A DNA stretch of 64,000 nt from Xanthomonas floridensis (GTDB lineage: Bacteria > Pseudomonadota > Gammaproteobacteria > Xanthomonadales > Xanthomonadaceae): the NCBI RefSeq assembly GCF_001642575.1, contig NZ_LXNG01000057.1, positions 62,001 through 126,000 on the forward strand, given 5' to 3'. The translations under genes were made by a program, and so were the position numbers. The first letter of the stretch is position 1; each line of letters opens with the position of its first letter. The notes under the pieces are model-generated. The model saw nothing but the letters and a program-made list of their open reading frames with translations. It ran no database searches and was not told the origin of the DNA. Of the stretch, positions 40,072 to 49,100 are shown one piece after another.

Positions 40072-40090
40072 ACCTGCCCGAAAGCAGGCG
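40072..40090 (-). terminator. Weak hairpin after nagA
   Basis: On the minus strand, CGCCTGC pairs with GCAGGTG (one G-U pair) around TTTCG, seven bases after the nagA stop. There is no T-run, so it is only a candidate end of the nag operon. Confidence 0.35.
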
Positions 40091-40096
40091 CAACCA

Positions 40097-41263
40097 TCAT
40101 GTGCGGCGTCCGTCGCGCTGCCCGGCCACCCAGGTGTCCACTACCTGCACGTCGGCGTCCACCAGCACCAGATCGGCCTGGTAGCCAGGTGCGATGCGGC
40201 CCAGGCGCTCGCCCAGGCCGATGCATTGCGCCGGATACGTGGACGCCATGCGTGCGGCTTCGGCCAGATCCACGCCCAACCAGCGCACGCTGTTGCGCAC
40301 GGCGGTGGCCATGTCCAGCGCCGAGCCGGCGAGAGCGCCGTCGGCATTGCGCACCACTCCATCCACCGCAGTGATGGTTTCGCCGTACAGGTCGAAGCTG
40401 GGGCTGTCGCTGCCGACCATCGGCATGGCGTCGGTCACCAGCAGCAGCTTGCCGCGCGGCTTGGCCGCCAACGCCACGCGCAGGCTGGCCGGGTGCACGT
40501 GCACGCCATCGACGATGACACCGCACCACACCTGCGGGTCTTCCAGCGCGGCGCCCACGGCGTTGGGCTCGCGCCCTGCCAGCTGCGACATCGCGTTGTA
40601 GACATGGGTAAATCCGCTCACGCCGGCAGCGATGCCATCGCGCGCCTGCTCGTAGGTTGCCGCGGTGTGGCCGGCGAATACGATTGCACCGCCAGCCACG
40701 AACGCGCGGATGTCCTCCACCGGCACGCGCTCGGGGGCGAGCGTGATCAGGGTGACGCCGTTGTCCAGCGAGGTGTCCACGGCGATTTCATGCGCGTCCG
40801 GCAGACGGAACTTGTGCGCGTCGTGGGTGCCTTTGCGCGCGGGGCTCAGGTAGGGCCCCTCCAGATGGATGCCAAGCACGCCGGGCACGCCTTGTGCGAT
40901 GGCCTGGCGCGTCGCCTCGATCGCTTCGGCCATCACCTGCGCGGTATCGCTGATCAGGGTCGGCAGCATGCCGGTGGTACCGAAGCGGCGATGCGCCGCC
41001 GCAATGGTGGCCAGCGCCTGCGGGTCGCGTGCGTTGTTGAACAGCACCCCGCCGCCGCCGTTGACCTGGATGTCGATGAAACCCGGCAGCAAGGTGGCGC
41101 CGCCCAGATCCACGCGCATATGCGCTTGCGCCACGCGTGCATCGTCGGCCGGCACGATCGCCTGGATCTGCGCACCGTCCAGCAGCACGGCCAGGCCATC
41201 CTGCAGACCGTCGTCGGTCAACACACGTGCATTGCACAGCGCTTGAATCGGGGAAGCATCCAT
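40097..41263 (-). CDS. nagA: N-acetylglucosamine-6-phosphate deacetylase
   Basis: Removes acetate from GlcNAc-6-P to give glucosamine-6-P in the cytosol. The 388-residue product starts at the ATG at 41263 (MDASPIQALCNARVL); a TTG six bases upstream overlaps the nagB stop. Amidohydrolase-fold features are LLPGFIDIQVNGGGGVLFNN, the metal-binding Glu in GIHLEGPYLSPARKGTHD, His in VFAGHTAATYEQA and FTHVYNAMS, and catalytic Asp in LLVTDAMPMVGSD. It is the last gene of nagQ-P-R-B-A, and its product feeds the NagB-II deaminase encoded just upstream. Confidence 0.95.
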   Translation of the reverse strand: MDASPIQALCNARVLTDDGLQDGLAVLLDGAQIQAIVPADDARVAQAHMRVDLGGATLLPGFIDIQVNGGGGVLFNNARDPQALATIAAAHRRFGTTGMLPTLISDTAQVMAEAIEATRQAIAQGVPGVLGIHLEGPYLSPARKGTHDAHKFRLPDAHEIAVDTSLDNGVTLITLAPERVPVEDIRAFVAGGAIVFAGHTAATYEQARDGIAAGVSGFTHVYNAMSQLAGREPNAVGAALEDPQVWCGVIVDGVHVHPASLRVALAAKPRGKLLLVTDAMPMVGSDSPSFDLYGETITAVDGVVRNADGALAGSALDMATAVRNSVRWLGVDLAEAARMASTYPAQCIGLGERLGRIAPGYQADLVLVDADVQVVDTWVAGQRDGRRT

Positions 41264-41265
41264 GT

Positions 41266-42294
41266 TCAAACGGTTTCCGTGACCTTGTTCAAGTGCGGAG
41301 GCAGATCGGGATTATGGCCGCGCTGCAGTGCCAGCGCATTGATCGCGCGATAGAAGCTCTGCACGGTCAGCAGCGGCGCGCACGCCGGGTGTGCGGCATC
41401 GGCCAGCGGCAGATCGCCATCGGGCGCGGCCAGCCACACCTGCGCGCCACGTGCGCGAAATTCTTCGGCCAGCGCGCGCGTGCCGGCACCGGTTTCGTCG
41501 GGCTGGGCAAACACCAGCACCGGAAAGCCCGGGCCAACCAATGCCATCGGCCCGTGTTTGACCTCCGCCGAGCTGTAGGCTTCGGCATGCAGGCCGCAGG
41601 TCTCCTTGAATTTCAGCGCTGCCTCTTGCGCCGCGCCCAGGCCCAGGCCGCGGCCGAGCACGAACAGGTTATGCGCGGGCGTCAAACCGGTAGTCAGTGC
41701 GGACCAGTCGGCCTGCCAGGCGCTGCGCAGTTGTTGCGGCAACGCGTCCACTGCGGCGAGCAGTGCGGGGTCGTTCTTCCACACCGCACCCAGGTGCAGC
41801 ACCGCCGCGAGCGAGGCGAGATAGCTCTTGGTGGCGGCAACGCTTTTTTCCGGGCCGGCACCGAGCGCAATCACCACATCGGCCAGCTGCGCCAGCGGCG
41901 AATCTTCCACGTTGACCAGCGCCACCACGCGCGCGCCAGCCGCCTTGGCGGCTTCGGCATTGCGCAACAGATCCGGACTCTTGCCCGATTGCGAAATCAC
42001 GATGTACAGCGCACCACGCAGCTGCAGCGGTGCGGCGTACACCGAGCCCACCGACGGCGATGCGGAAGCGGTGACGATGCCCAACTGCGTCTCGAACAGG
42101 TACTTGGCATACGTGGCGGCGTGATCGGAGCTGCCGCGCGCGCAGGTCACCACGAACGGCGGCGGGTTATCGCGCAGCGACTGCGCCAGTGCGGCAATGG
42201 TGTCGGCGTTACGCGCGAACTGTGCGGCGACCACGTCGGCGGTCTGCGCCGCCTCGCGGAACATCAGGGTGTCGGTTTCCTGGGGGAGGTTCAT
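41266..42294 (-). CDS. nagB-II: Glucosamine-6-phosphate deaminase, SIS-domain type (NagB-II)
   Basis: Converts glucosamine-6-P to fructose-6-P and ammonia. The 342 residues form two SIS sugar-phosphate isomerase domains (about 30-170 and 195-330) like the C-terminal half of GlmS, with CARGSSDHAATYAKYL and ISQSGKSPDLL in the first and VLGRGLGLGAAQEAALKFKE plus AEVKHGPMALV in the second. The N-terminal glutaminase domain of GlmS is absent, which with the nag context indicates a deaminase rather than a synthase. It sits six bases after nagR. Confidence 0.93.
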   Translation of the reverse strand: MNLPQETDTLMFREAAQTADVVAAQFARNADTIAALAQSLRDNPPPFVVTCARGSSDHAATYAKYLFETQLGIVTASASPSVGSVYAAPLQLRGALYIVISQSGKSPDLLRNAEAAKAAGARVVALVNVEDSPLAQLADVVIALGAGPEKSVAATKSYLASLAAVLHLGAVWKNDPALLAAVDALPQQLRSAWQADWSALTTGLTPAHNLFVLGRGLGLGAAQEAALKFKETCGLHAEAYSSAEVKHGPMALVGPGFPVLVFAQPDETGAGTRALAEEFRARGAQVWLAAPDGDLPLADAAHPACAPLLTVQSFYRAINALALQRGHNPDLPPHLNKVTETV

Positions 42295-42300
42295 CGGAGC

Positions 42301-43368
42301 TCAGGCGGATTCGGGGGGAAGGGGTTTGCTGGCCGGCGTCTGCGCCGGTGCGGTGGAGCCGCGCACCACCAGTTGCGGCACGAAGCCGCGGTTCTGCAGT
42401 TGCGCGGGTTGGTCGTCGTAGGCATCGCTGCGCAGCTGGCTGATCAACAGGCGTGCGGCGTGCCGCGCGATGTCGTCGGTGGCCTGCTTGGCCGTGGTCA
42501 GCGCCGGCCACGATTGCCGCGAGAACGGGCTGTCTTCGAAACCGGCGATCGACAACTGGTACGGCACGTTCATGCCGGTGGACTTGGCTGCGGCCAGCAC
42601 GCCGGCAGCGATTTCGTCGTTGCTGCCGAAGATGGCGGTGGGCGGCTCGCGCAGCGACAACAGCCGACGCGCACCACGGAAGCCATCGTCGAAGGTGTAG
42701 TCGCCGGGAATCACCAGGTGCTTGTCCAGGCTGATGCCGTAATCCTTCAACGCGGCCTCGTAACCGGCGTAGCGCTCGCCGCTGGAGCGATGCTGCGGCC
42801 CGCCCCACAGGAAGCCGATGCGCTGATGGCCGAGCTGGATCAGATGCTCGGTGATTTCATACGCGGCATCGCGGTCGTCGATATACACGCAGGGGCCATC
42901 GCCGGGATCATCGGTGGCGGCGATGATGCGCACGCTCTTGATACCGCGCGCGGCCAGGCCAGCGAGCAGCTCGGGACGCTCGGACATCGGCGCGGTCAAC
43001 ACCACCCCGGCCAGGCGCGAGCGCTGCACCCATTCGGCGAGTTCTTCGGCCAGCAGCGGCGATGTGGAATCGCAGGGGTGAATCTGCAGGCCGAAGCCGG
43101 TTTCGCGGCAAGCGGCCAGCACGCCGTTCTGGATGCCGATGATGTGGTACGGATTGGGATTGTCGTAGACCAGGCCGATCACGAACGGCGTGCCGCTGCG
43201 CAGGTTGCGCGCGGACGGATCGGGTTCGTAGTCGAGATCGGCGATGGCACGCAGCACGCGCGCGCGCGTGGCCTGCATCACCGAAGGTTCGTTGTTGATC
43301 ACCCGCGACACGGTCTTCAACGAGACCTTGGCGCGCTCGGCGACGTCTTTGATGGTGGGCCTGCGCAT
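42301..43368 (-). CDS. nagR: LacI-family repressor of GlcNAc genes (NagR)
   Basis: Transcription repressor of 355 residues. The start MRRPTIKDVAERAKVSLKTV at 43368 puts the helix-turn-helix (TIKDVAERAKVSLKTVSRVI) and hinge helix (YEPDPSARNLRSG) at the right distance. The effector domain is of periplasmic-binding-protein type (about 60-335: FVIGLVYDNPNPY, IFGSNDEIAAGV, SIAGFEDSPFS). The probable operator upstream of the TonB receptor (37957-37980) has the expected LacI form. GlcN-6-P or GlcNAc-6-P as inducer is inference from the pathway. Confidence 0.92.
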   Translation of the reverse strand: MRRPTIKDVAERAKVSLKTVSRVINNEPSVMQATRARVLRAIADLDYEPDPSARNLRSGTPFVIGLVYDNPNPYHIIGIQNGVLAACRETGFGLQIHPCDSTSPLLAEELAEWVQRSRLAGVVLTAPMSERPELLAGLAARGIKSVRIIAATDDPGDGPCVYIDDRDAAYEITEHLIQLGHQRIGFLWGGPQHRSSGERYAGYEAALKDYGISLDKHLVIPGDYTFDDGFRGARRLLSLREPPTAIFGSNDEIAAGVLAAAKSTGMNVPYQLSIAGFEDSPFSRQSWPALTTAKQATDDIARHAARLLISQLRSDAYDDQPAQLQNRGFVPQLVVRGSTAPAQTPASKPLPPESA

Positions 43369-43408
43369 GGGTGTGCCTTGGTCGTCGGAACGCATCATGC
43401 CGCTTCGC

Positions 43409-44686
43409 TCACTTGGCCTGGGCCGGCAGGCCCACGCGGTGACCGCGCAGCGAATAGAACAGGATGTACAGATAGCACGGCACCATCAGCGCAGCGAACA
43501 CGACCTGGAAGTCGTAATGCTGTTTGAGAATGGCGAACAGCTGCGGAATGATCGCACCGCCGGCAATGCCCATGACCAGCAACGCCGAGCCGATTTCGGT
43601 GAAACGGCCGAGCCCGCGGATGGCCAGCGGGAAGATCGCCGGCCACATCATCGCGTTGGCAAAGCCGAGCGCGGCGACGAAGCCCACCGACACGTAGCCA
43701 TGGGTGAACAATGCGCCCAGCGAGAACAGCACACCCAGCACCGCCGACACGCTCAGATAGCGCGCCTGCGAAATGACGGTCGGGATCAGCACCAAGCCGG
43801 CGATGTAGCCCAGCAGCATCGCGCCCAGCGTGTAGGAGGTAAACAGCTTGGTGCTGTCCAGCGGCAGGTTGAACCCATGCCCGTAGGTGCCGATGGCATC
43901 GCCCGCCATCACTTCCACGCCCACATAGACGAACAGGCACAGCACGCCCAGCCACAGATGCGGAAACTGGAAGATGCTGTGCTTCTGCAGGCCGGTCTTG
44001 GCGCCGAGCGTGGCATTGGCCTCGGAGGCCTTGAGTTCGGGCAACGGCGAGAACAGCACGCCGATGGCCAGCAGCAGCAGGACGCCGGACATCACCAGAT
44101 ACGGTGCGTGGATCTTGGCGGCAAACGCTGTGAGCAAGGTTTCCTTGGTTGCGGCATCTGCACTGGCCACCTGCGCGGACAGGTCGCCGATGCCGTGCAG
44201 CACCAGCGAGCCGATCAGGATCGGCGCCAGGATGCCGGCGATCTTGTTGCAGATGCCCATCAAGGCGATGCGGCGCGCGGCGCTTTCGATCGGCCCGAGG
44301 ATGCTGATGTAGGGGTTGATTGCGGTCTGCAGCAGCGCCAGGCCGCTACCGATCACGAACAGGCCGCCCAGTGCGCCCGGATACCAGCGCTGGGTGGCGA
44401 ACTGGCCGAAGCCGGCCGCGCCCACGGCCATCACCACCAGGCTCAGTGCCAGGCCCTTCTTCATGCCGGTGTGCTTGAGAATCCACGACGCCGGCAGTGC
44501 CAGGAAGAAGTACGACAGGTAGAACACCATCAGCACCAGGAAGGCGTTGACCTCGTTGAGGTCGAACGCCAGCCGCACGAAGGTGATCAGCGGCCCGTTG
44601 ATCCAGGTGAAAAAGCCGATGATGAAAAACAGCACGCCGACGATGGCGATCGAGACAACGGGATTTGCGGGCCTGGCGGTAGTCAT
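43409..44686 (-). CDS. nagP: GlcNAc inner-membrane transporter, FucP/GluP-like MFS (NagP)
   Basis: Sugar:proton symporter of the major facilitator superfamily, 425 residues with about 12 membrane helices. It begins MTTARPANPVVSIAIVGVLF, with FFTWINGPLITFVRLAFDLN in the first helices and a long cytoplasmic loop in the middle (about 215-240). FucP-family features are ALLQTAINPYISILGP and GFANAMMWPAIFPLAIRGLG. It carries GlcNAc across the inner membrane without phosphorylation, so a separate kinase is needed; none is present in this window. Confidence 0.92.
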   Translation of the reverse strand: MTTARPANPVVSIAIVGVLFFIIGFFTWINGPLITFVRLAFDLNEVNAFLVLMVFYLSYFFLALPASWILKHTGMKKGLALSLVVMAVGAAGFGQFATQRWYPGALGGLFVIGSGLALLQTAINPYISILGPIESAARRIALMGICNKIAGILAPILIGSLVLHGIGDLSAQVASADAATKETLLTAFAAKIHAPYLVMSGVLLLLAIGVLFSPLPELKASEANATLGAKTGLQKHSIFQFPHLWLGVLCLFVYVGVEVMAGDAIGTYGHGFNLPLDSTKLFTSYTLGAMLLGYIAGLVLIPTVISQARYLSVSAVLGVLFSLGALFTHGYVSVGFVAALGFANAMMWPAIFPLAIRGLGRFTEIGSALLVMGIAGGAIIPQLFAILKQHYDFQVVFAALMVPCYLYILFYSLRGHRVGLPAQAK

Positions 44687-44729
44687 GGATCGGCTGGCTC
44701 TGAGGTTGTCGTAGGGAATGCCGTTGGCG

Positions 44730-45485
44730 TCAGCGGCGCAGTTCGGCGACGAAGTCGTAGAAGTCGTTATGACAATAGGTGTCGGTCAATTCGATCGCGC
44801 TGCCGTCGCGGGCGTAGCCCACGCGCACCACGTGCAGGATCGCCTCGCCGGTTTTCATGCGCAGATGCTCGGCCAGCCGCGCCGGCAGATTGATCGCGCG
44901 GAAGTACTGCAGTGCCCGCACCACCGGGGTGCCTTGCGCATCGAGATAGCTGTACAGCGAATCGCCCACCTGTTGCGGGTCGGCCACGATGCGCTGCGGC
45001 AGCACGGCATGTTCATAGGCCATGACGCGGTCATCGGCGCTGCGCAGACGCGTGAGCGAAGCCACCGCCGCATCCGGCGACAGGCCCAGCCGCAGGATCT
45101 CTTCGCCATGGGCCGGGCGCAGGCGCCGCTCCAGCCAGCGCGTGCCGGGCTCGTAGCCCTTGATGCGCAGCGTCTCGCTGAAGCTGGTGAGGCCGCTGAG
45201 CTGGTGCTGGATCTGGGTGGTGACGAAGGTGCCAGCGCCCTGCCGGCGCGACACCAGGCCTTGTTCGACCAGCACGTCGACCGCCTGGCGCAGGGTCACC
45301 CGCGAGATCTGCAGGCGCTCGCACAGCTGGCGCTCTGCCGGCAGCGCCTCGCCGGCCTTCCACTGACCGCCACGGATGGCATCGGTGAGCTTGCCGGCCA
45401 GCTGCAGGTACAAGGGGGTTGGCGCGGATGCGTCCAGATGCAGCTCGTCCAGTCGCTTGTCGGCGTCCGCCTTGGCCTTGGCCAT
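44730..45485 (-). CDS. nagQ: GntR/HutC-family regulator (NagQ)
   Basis: Transcription regulator of 251 residues. The start at 45485 (MAKAKADADKRLDELHLDAS) has no better competitor. A winged helix lies at about 25-90 (LPAERQLCERLQISRVTLRQ, then RRQGAGTFV) and a UTRA effector domain at about 100-245, ending TDTYCHNDFYDFVAELRR. It is the first gene of the nagQ-P-R-B-A operon. Together with NagR it gives two repressors for one pathway. A GntR-type imperfect palindrome lies 29-44 bases upstream, suggesting autoregulation. Confidence 0.92.
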   Translation of the reverse strand: MAKAKADADKRLDELHLDASAPTPLYLQLAGKLTDAIRGGQWKAGEALPAERQLCERLQISRVTLRQAVDVLVEQGLVSRRQGAGTFVTTQIQHQLSGLTSFSETLRIKGYEPGTRWLERRLRPAHGEEILRLGLSPDAAVASLTRLRSADDRVMAYEHAVLPQRIVADPQQVGDSLYSYLDAQGTPVVRALQYFRAINLPARLAEHLRMKTGEAILHVVRVGYARDGSAIELTDTYCHNDFYDFVAELRR

Positions 45486-45854
45486 CGTTGTTCCCGTCCG
45501 CCCAAATTCGATAGGTCCAATATAGTACCAATCGACGACGACGCACCAGCCCCGGTGCGCCAGTGACCGACAACGCTGCGATTCGGCAGGGACTTCACGC
45601 TCGGGCTCGCCGAGGCACTGGTTATGACATCCCGGGACGGTCGCGCATTGGTCTGCCCGATGCCACGGCGGCAAGGCCGGGCGAGGCGCTCGGCCACGAC
45701 AGCGACAATGGCGGGCGGAACCAGGATTCAGACCGATTGCATCGCGCTGTCGGCAGCACAATGACGGGGAGACCCTGCCGGACCGCGCGCTACGCCAGGC
45801 ACGTATCGCTGTCCCTCACACTGCACCGGTGGCCCATCGGCCCTGCAGGCAGAT
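45486..45854. other. xcsN-nagQ intergenic region
   Basis: About 370 bases. The end next to nagQ holds the operator at 45514-45529. The remainder (45540-45850) shows no supported gene and no clear terminator for the xcs operon. Confidence 0.55.
45514..45529. promoter_or_regulatory. Probable NagQ operator
   Basis: GGTCCAATATAGTACC is an imperfect palindrome (12 of 16 positions symmetric) of the GGT-N-ACC kind bound by HutC-type GntR proteins. It lies in a short A+T-rich stretch just upstream of nagQ, where it would block the nag operon promoter. Confidence 0.6.
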
Positions 45855-46571
45855 CTACAGCTGCCCTTCGTCGCGCCGCACCAGCCAGCGCTCCGGCGTC
45901 TGCGTAAAGCCGAGCAATTGCAGGCCCAGCTGCAGGGCGGTGTCGGGGCCTGGCTCGACCTGGGTGCGCCACCGCCAGCGGCCGTCGCGTTGCAGGCGCA
46001 GTTCGGCATTCAACTGCACGCCATCCGGCAGACCGCCATCGGGGGTGAGTGCCAGCACCACGGCATCGTCCACGCAACGCGGGCTGCCACGCAGGCGCAG
46101 TGGCAGCAACCCGGCGGCCTCACCGCGTTCGCTGGGCACGATCTGCATGGCGACATCGCCGCCGGCCTGGATGCAGCGAGTGGTGTCGAAGACCGCGCGG
46201 ACATCACGCAGATCGATCGACAGATCCATCAAGCGCACCCCGCCGGGCTTGCGTAGCAACAGCCGGCCATTGGCCTGCTCCACGCCCTGCCGTGCGCCCT
46301 GCAGTGCAACCGCGTGCACGGTGGCCGATCGCAGCTGCACCTGGCGTTCGCCACGCAACAGCGGCAGCGCACGCAGGCGCACGCCGACATCGCCGAGCAA
46401 AAGGCTATTCCAGCGCACTTCGCGCAAGGTGCCGTTCCAGATCGAACCCTGCGCTTCCAGCGCGGAAAATGGCAGGCGCTCGGCAGGCAACAGCAGGCGC
46501 AGCGGCAAGGTGGCGATCACACCCGTGGCAAGCAACAGCATGCCCAGCAGCGCCCAGCGCAGTGCCCTCAT
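45855..46571 (-). CDS. xcsN: Type II secretion protein GspN (XcsN)
   Basis: Accessory inner-membrane T2SS protein of 238 residues found in some systems; its role is poorly defined. The start MRALRWALLGMLLLATGVIA at 46571 overlaps the xcsM stop as ATGA and gives a signal-anchor segment (about 4-25). The rest is a periplasmic beta-rich domain with the GspN feature GSIWNGTLREVRWNSLLLGD (about 45-64). It is the last gene of the xcs operon. Confidence 0.9.
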   Translation of the reverse strand: MRALRWALLGMLLLATGVIATLPLRLLLPAERLPFSALEAQGSIWNGTLREVRWNSLLLGDVGVRLRALPLLRGERQVQLRSATVHAVALQGARQGVEQANGRLLLRKPGGVRLMDLSIDLRDVRAVFDTTRCIQAGGDVAMQIVPSERGEAAGLLPLRLRGSPRCVDDAVVLALTPDGGLPDGVQLNAELRLQRDGRWRWRTQVEPGPDTALQLGLQLLGFTQTPERWLVRRDEGQL

Positions 46572-47020
46572 GGCGCGATGCCCTGCAAGGTGATGTGCGC
46601 CTGCAGCTGGCCGTCGCGGCGAGCGATATCGAGCTGCGTCGGTGCCAGACGGTCGCGCTGTCGCAGCTGTTCCAGCCACGCAAACAGGCTGGCACTGCTC
46701 ACGCGATCGATCTGCAGGTCCAGCGTCCCGGTGGGGCTGACGCGGTGATGGGTGATGGCGATGGTGGCCTCGCGGGCGCTGCGCAAAATGCGCTCAAGGG
46801 GGACTGCCGTCACTGTAGCGGCGCGTTGTGAAGCGCGCGCAGCGAGCAGCGCTTCGGCGGCATGGTCATAACGGGACTGGGCTCGGTCCTTCCAATGCCG
46901 CAGTGGCACCAACAGCGCGTACCACCCCACGAAGGCCGCCACGGCCAGCAGCATGATCGCCAGCATGCCGCGCTCACGCGGCGCACGCGCCTGCCACCAG
47001 GCCTGCATGCGATGGTTCAT
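46568..47020 (-). CDS. xcsM: Type II secretion protein GspM (XcsM)
   Basis: Bitopic inner-membrane platform protein of 150 residues that pairs with GspL. A short cytoplasmic N-terminus (MNHRMQAWWQARAPRERGML), one membrane helix (AIMLLAVAAFVGWYALLVPL, about 20-40), then a periplasmic coiled segment and a ferredoxin-like domain. It overlaps xcsL and xcsN by four bases each (ATGA). Confidence 0.9.
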   Translation of the reverse strand: MNHRMQAWWQARAPRERGMLAIMLLAVAAFVGWYALLVPLRHWKDRAQSRYDHAAEALLAARASQRAATVTAVPLERILRSAREATIAITHHRVSPTGTLDLQIDRVSSASLFAWLEQLRQRDRLAPTQLDIARRDGQLQAHITLQGIAP

Positions 47021-48111
47021 CGTGGTGGCTCCAGCTGCAAGGTGGTGCGCAGGCGCCCGTCCAGGGATTCGCTCGGCGATGGTTGCAGCTGCCAGCCGGC
47101 AGCATGCAAGCGGGAGCTGACACTTTGCAGCTGCGCCGCATCGGCATACAGCACGGCGATGCGTAGCGCACCGGTGTGCCGGTACGCCAGCGCATCCAGC
47201 TCCACTCCCGGCACCGACTCCACTGCCGAAAACACGGTTGCCAAGCGTGAGGCGAATACGTCCGGCGTTGCTGCGCTGGCCTGCGCTGCCGCCGCATCGG
47301 ATGGCCGCTGGAGTTCACCACTGCCGAGCAGCGCGGCAGTACGCCGCTGCAGCAGCTGCGCACCGACCTCGTAGCGCAGGGTCTGCGCAAGCACCAGCAG
47401 CACCGGCGACAGCAACAACAGCGCAACCAACAGTGTCAGCGTGCGCGTGCGCATGTCGGCACGCTGGCGGGTGACCACCGCAAAGCGTTGCTGGCGCAGA
47501 TTGATCGGCGCGATGGCGGCATGCCGCGCGAACTGCACGATGGTCTGCTGCGGATCCGGATCCGGCGGCAGCACCGGCGCGGCGGCAAGCGAGGCAATCA
47601 GCGCCTGTGCAAGCGGCGGCTCCAGGCTGAAGGCCAGACGCGGCGCACGCAGCAACCAGCGCCCGTCCCACTGCAGCAGTGTCGGCGCCTGTTCGGTGGC
47701 CGGCACGGCCAGCAGCAAACACTCCGGCACCACCGCATCGGGAACGATCCCCACGTCTGCAGCGCGCTCCAGCCAATGCTGCATCACCGCCGTGTCCACC
47801 GCCGCGACCAGCTGCATGCCGTCGGCCTCCGGCTGCGTGGCAATCGCCACGTGCAGGGCCTGCACGTCCACTGCCAGGTGCTCGGCCAATTGCAGGCGCG
47901 CGGCGGCCACCGATTGCGCCATGCTGCGCCCGGGCAAGGCCATCCAGCGCAGCTGCACATCGGCGCCGGGCACCACCAGCACGCTGCGTCCAGACGGCGC
48001 GGGCCGTGCGCTGCATTCGCCTTGCCATACCACCTGCCCGTGCGCATTCACATGCACGGCGGTTGGCGGCGTTGCCGTGTCGGCCGGCAGCAGCACCAGC
48101 GTGGTCATCAT
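47017..48111 (-). CDS. xcsL: Type II secretion protein GspL (XcsL)
   Basis: Platform protein of 364 residues linking the XcsE ATPase to XcsM and XcsF. The ATG at 48111 overlaps the xcsK stop (MMTTLVLLPADTATPP); a much longer frame upstream lies over xcsK and is rejected. There is a cytoplasmic actin-like domain (about 1-215), one membrane helix (LTLLVALLLLSPVLLVLAQT, about 222-242), and a periplasmic ferredoxin-like domain. Confidence 0.92.
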   Translation of the reverse strand: MMTTLVLLPADTATPPTAVHVNAHGQVVWQGECSARPAPSGRSVLVVPGADVQLRWMALPGRSMAQSVAAARLQLAEHLAVDVQALHVAIATQPEADGMQLVAAVDTAVMQHWLERAADVGIVPDAVVPECLLLAVPATEQAPTLLQWDGRWLLRAPRLAFSLEPPLAQALIASLAAAPVLPPDPDPQQTIVQFARHAAIAPINLRQQRFAVVTRQRADMRTRTLTLLVALLLLSPVLLVLAQTLRYEVGAQLLQRRTAALLGSGELQRPSDAAAAQASAATPDVFASRLATVFSAVESVPGVELDALAYRHTGALRIAVLYADAAQLQSVSSRLHAAGWQLQPSPSESLDGRLRTTLQLEPPR

Positions 48112-49100
48112 GCGTCGGGGCTCCATTGACGTGCCACCAGCCGCACGCGGCCGGCCGGGTCTTGCTGCAGCAAGGCTTCGAGCATGACCTGCGCACCGGC
48201 ATGTTCGACGTCGCTGACGAGGGAAAAATACGTGGTGCGCAACTGCACCTGCTGCAGCACTGCGTTCGACGGTGCGACGTGCAGCAGGGCGGGCGTGTTG
48301 AAGAACACCGCCGGATCGCGCCATCCGCCGGCCGGGCGTGCGGCGATCACCCGGCGTGCGGCCGCCAGTTCCAGCCGGCCTTCGGTCAGCGCCACCAGCA
48401 CCGGCGCATCCTGCAGGCGCAGCGTGTTGATGTTGACCGGCGACAGCCGCCCTTCCGGTAGCGCACACAGATAGGGCTGCAGCAGCGTGATGCGTGCGGG
48501 GGTGTAGCCGGCGATGGCGCCCAGCTCGCTGACACCGGCCAGCAAGGTCGCACCGGTCCGCAGCGGCACTGCCGATTGCAGATACTGCTCGTCTTCCGCG
48601 CCATGCGCGCCGGGTTGGCTGTCGCTGTCGATCCAGTCCACCAGCGCATCGGTCAGCGCCTGCGCCTGTGGCGGCGTGATGCCCAATGCCTCCAGCAGGG
48701 CCTGGTATTGGCGCGCACCGTCGTCGCTGCGCTGCCATTGCTCGGGCGCGCCGGCCACCACGCTATTGAGGTTGAAGCAGCTGCCACGGTCGCGCAGCCG
48801 TACGCGCACCATGCCATCGTCCAGCGGGAAGGTGACCGGCTGGTCGTTCCAGCCGCCATCCAGCGTGGTGCGCAGCGGGTCGCGCCTGGCCAGGGCCTGC
48901 AGGCGTTGCCGCGCGAGGGTCTCGCTCCCCAGCGCATACCACTGCGCCTGCGTCATCGCCTCGCCATTCCCGCTACGGCGCAGGCCAAAGCGCAGATCGT
49001 CCAGCACCGCGACCATCAGCAGGGTCATCACCGCCACCAGCAACAACACCGTCAACAAGGCGACGCCACCTTGTCGCGCAGGTGCAGGCAACGCCCTCAT
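48108..49100 (-). CDS. xcsK: Type II secretion minor pseudopilin GspK (XcsK)
   Basis: Tip pseudopilin of 330 residues. The start MRALPAPARQGGVALLTVLL at 49100 overlaps the xcsJ stop (ATGA) and gives an 11-residue leader before the hydrophobic helix VALLTVLLLVAVMTLLMVAV. FNLNSVVAG and DALVDWIDSDSQPGAHGAED mark the GspK alpha domain and calcium-site region. Confidence 0.92.
   Translation of the reverse strand: MRALPAPARQGGVALLTVLLLVAVMTLLMVAVLDDLRFGLRRSGNGEAMTQAQWYALGSETLARQRLQALARRDPLRTTLDGGWNDQPVTFPLDDGMVRVRLRDRGSCFNLNSVVAGAPEQWQRSDDGARQYQALLEALGITPPQAQALTDALVDWIDSDSQPGAHGAEDEQYLQSAVPLRTGATLLAGVSELGAIAGYTPARITLLQPYLCALPEGRLSPVNINTLRLQDAPVLVALTEGRLELAAARRVIAARPAGGWRDPAVFFNTPALLHVAPSNAVLQQVQLRTTYFSLVSDVEHAGAQVMLEALLQQDPAGRVRLVARQWSPDA

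Larger units (their letters stand above)
39786..40096. other. nagA-S41 peptidase intergenic region
   Basis: About 310 bases. It contains the perfect 16-bp palindrome ACCCGTCCGGACGGGT (39918-39933) about 130 bases upstream of the peptidase gene, and a weak hairpin (40072-40090) just after nagA. No gene is supported. Confidence 0.55.

Noticed and set aside
41266..42294. GlmS (glucosamine-6-phosphate synthase)
   Set aside because: The N-terminal Cys glutaminase domain is missing and the gene sits in a nag operon, so a deaminase fits better.
41137..43527. A 796-codon plus-strand frame opposite nagA/nagB-II/nagR
   Set aside because: It spans three well-supported genes on the other strand and has no recognisable motif.
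47017..48738. A 573-codon version of xcsL with a long N-terminal extension
   Set aside because: The extension lies over xcsK and lacks GspL features; the ATG at 48111 overlapping the xcsK stop is the natural start.
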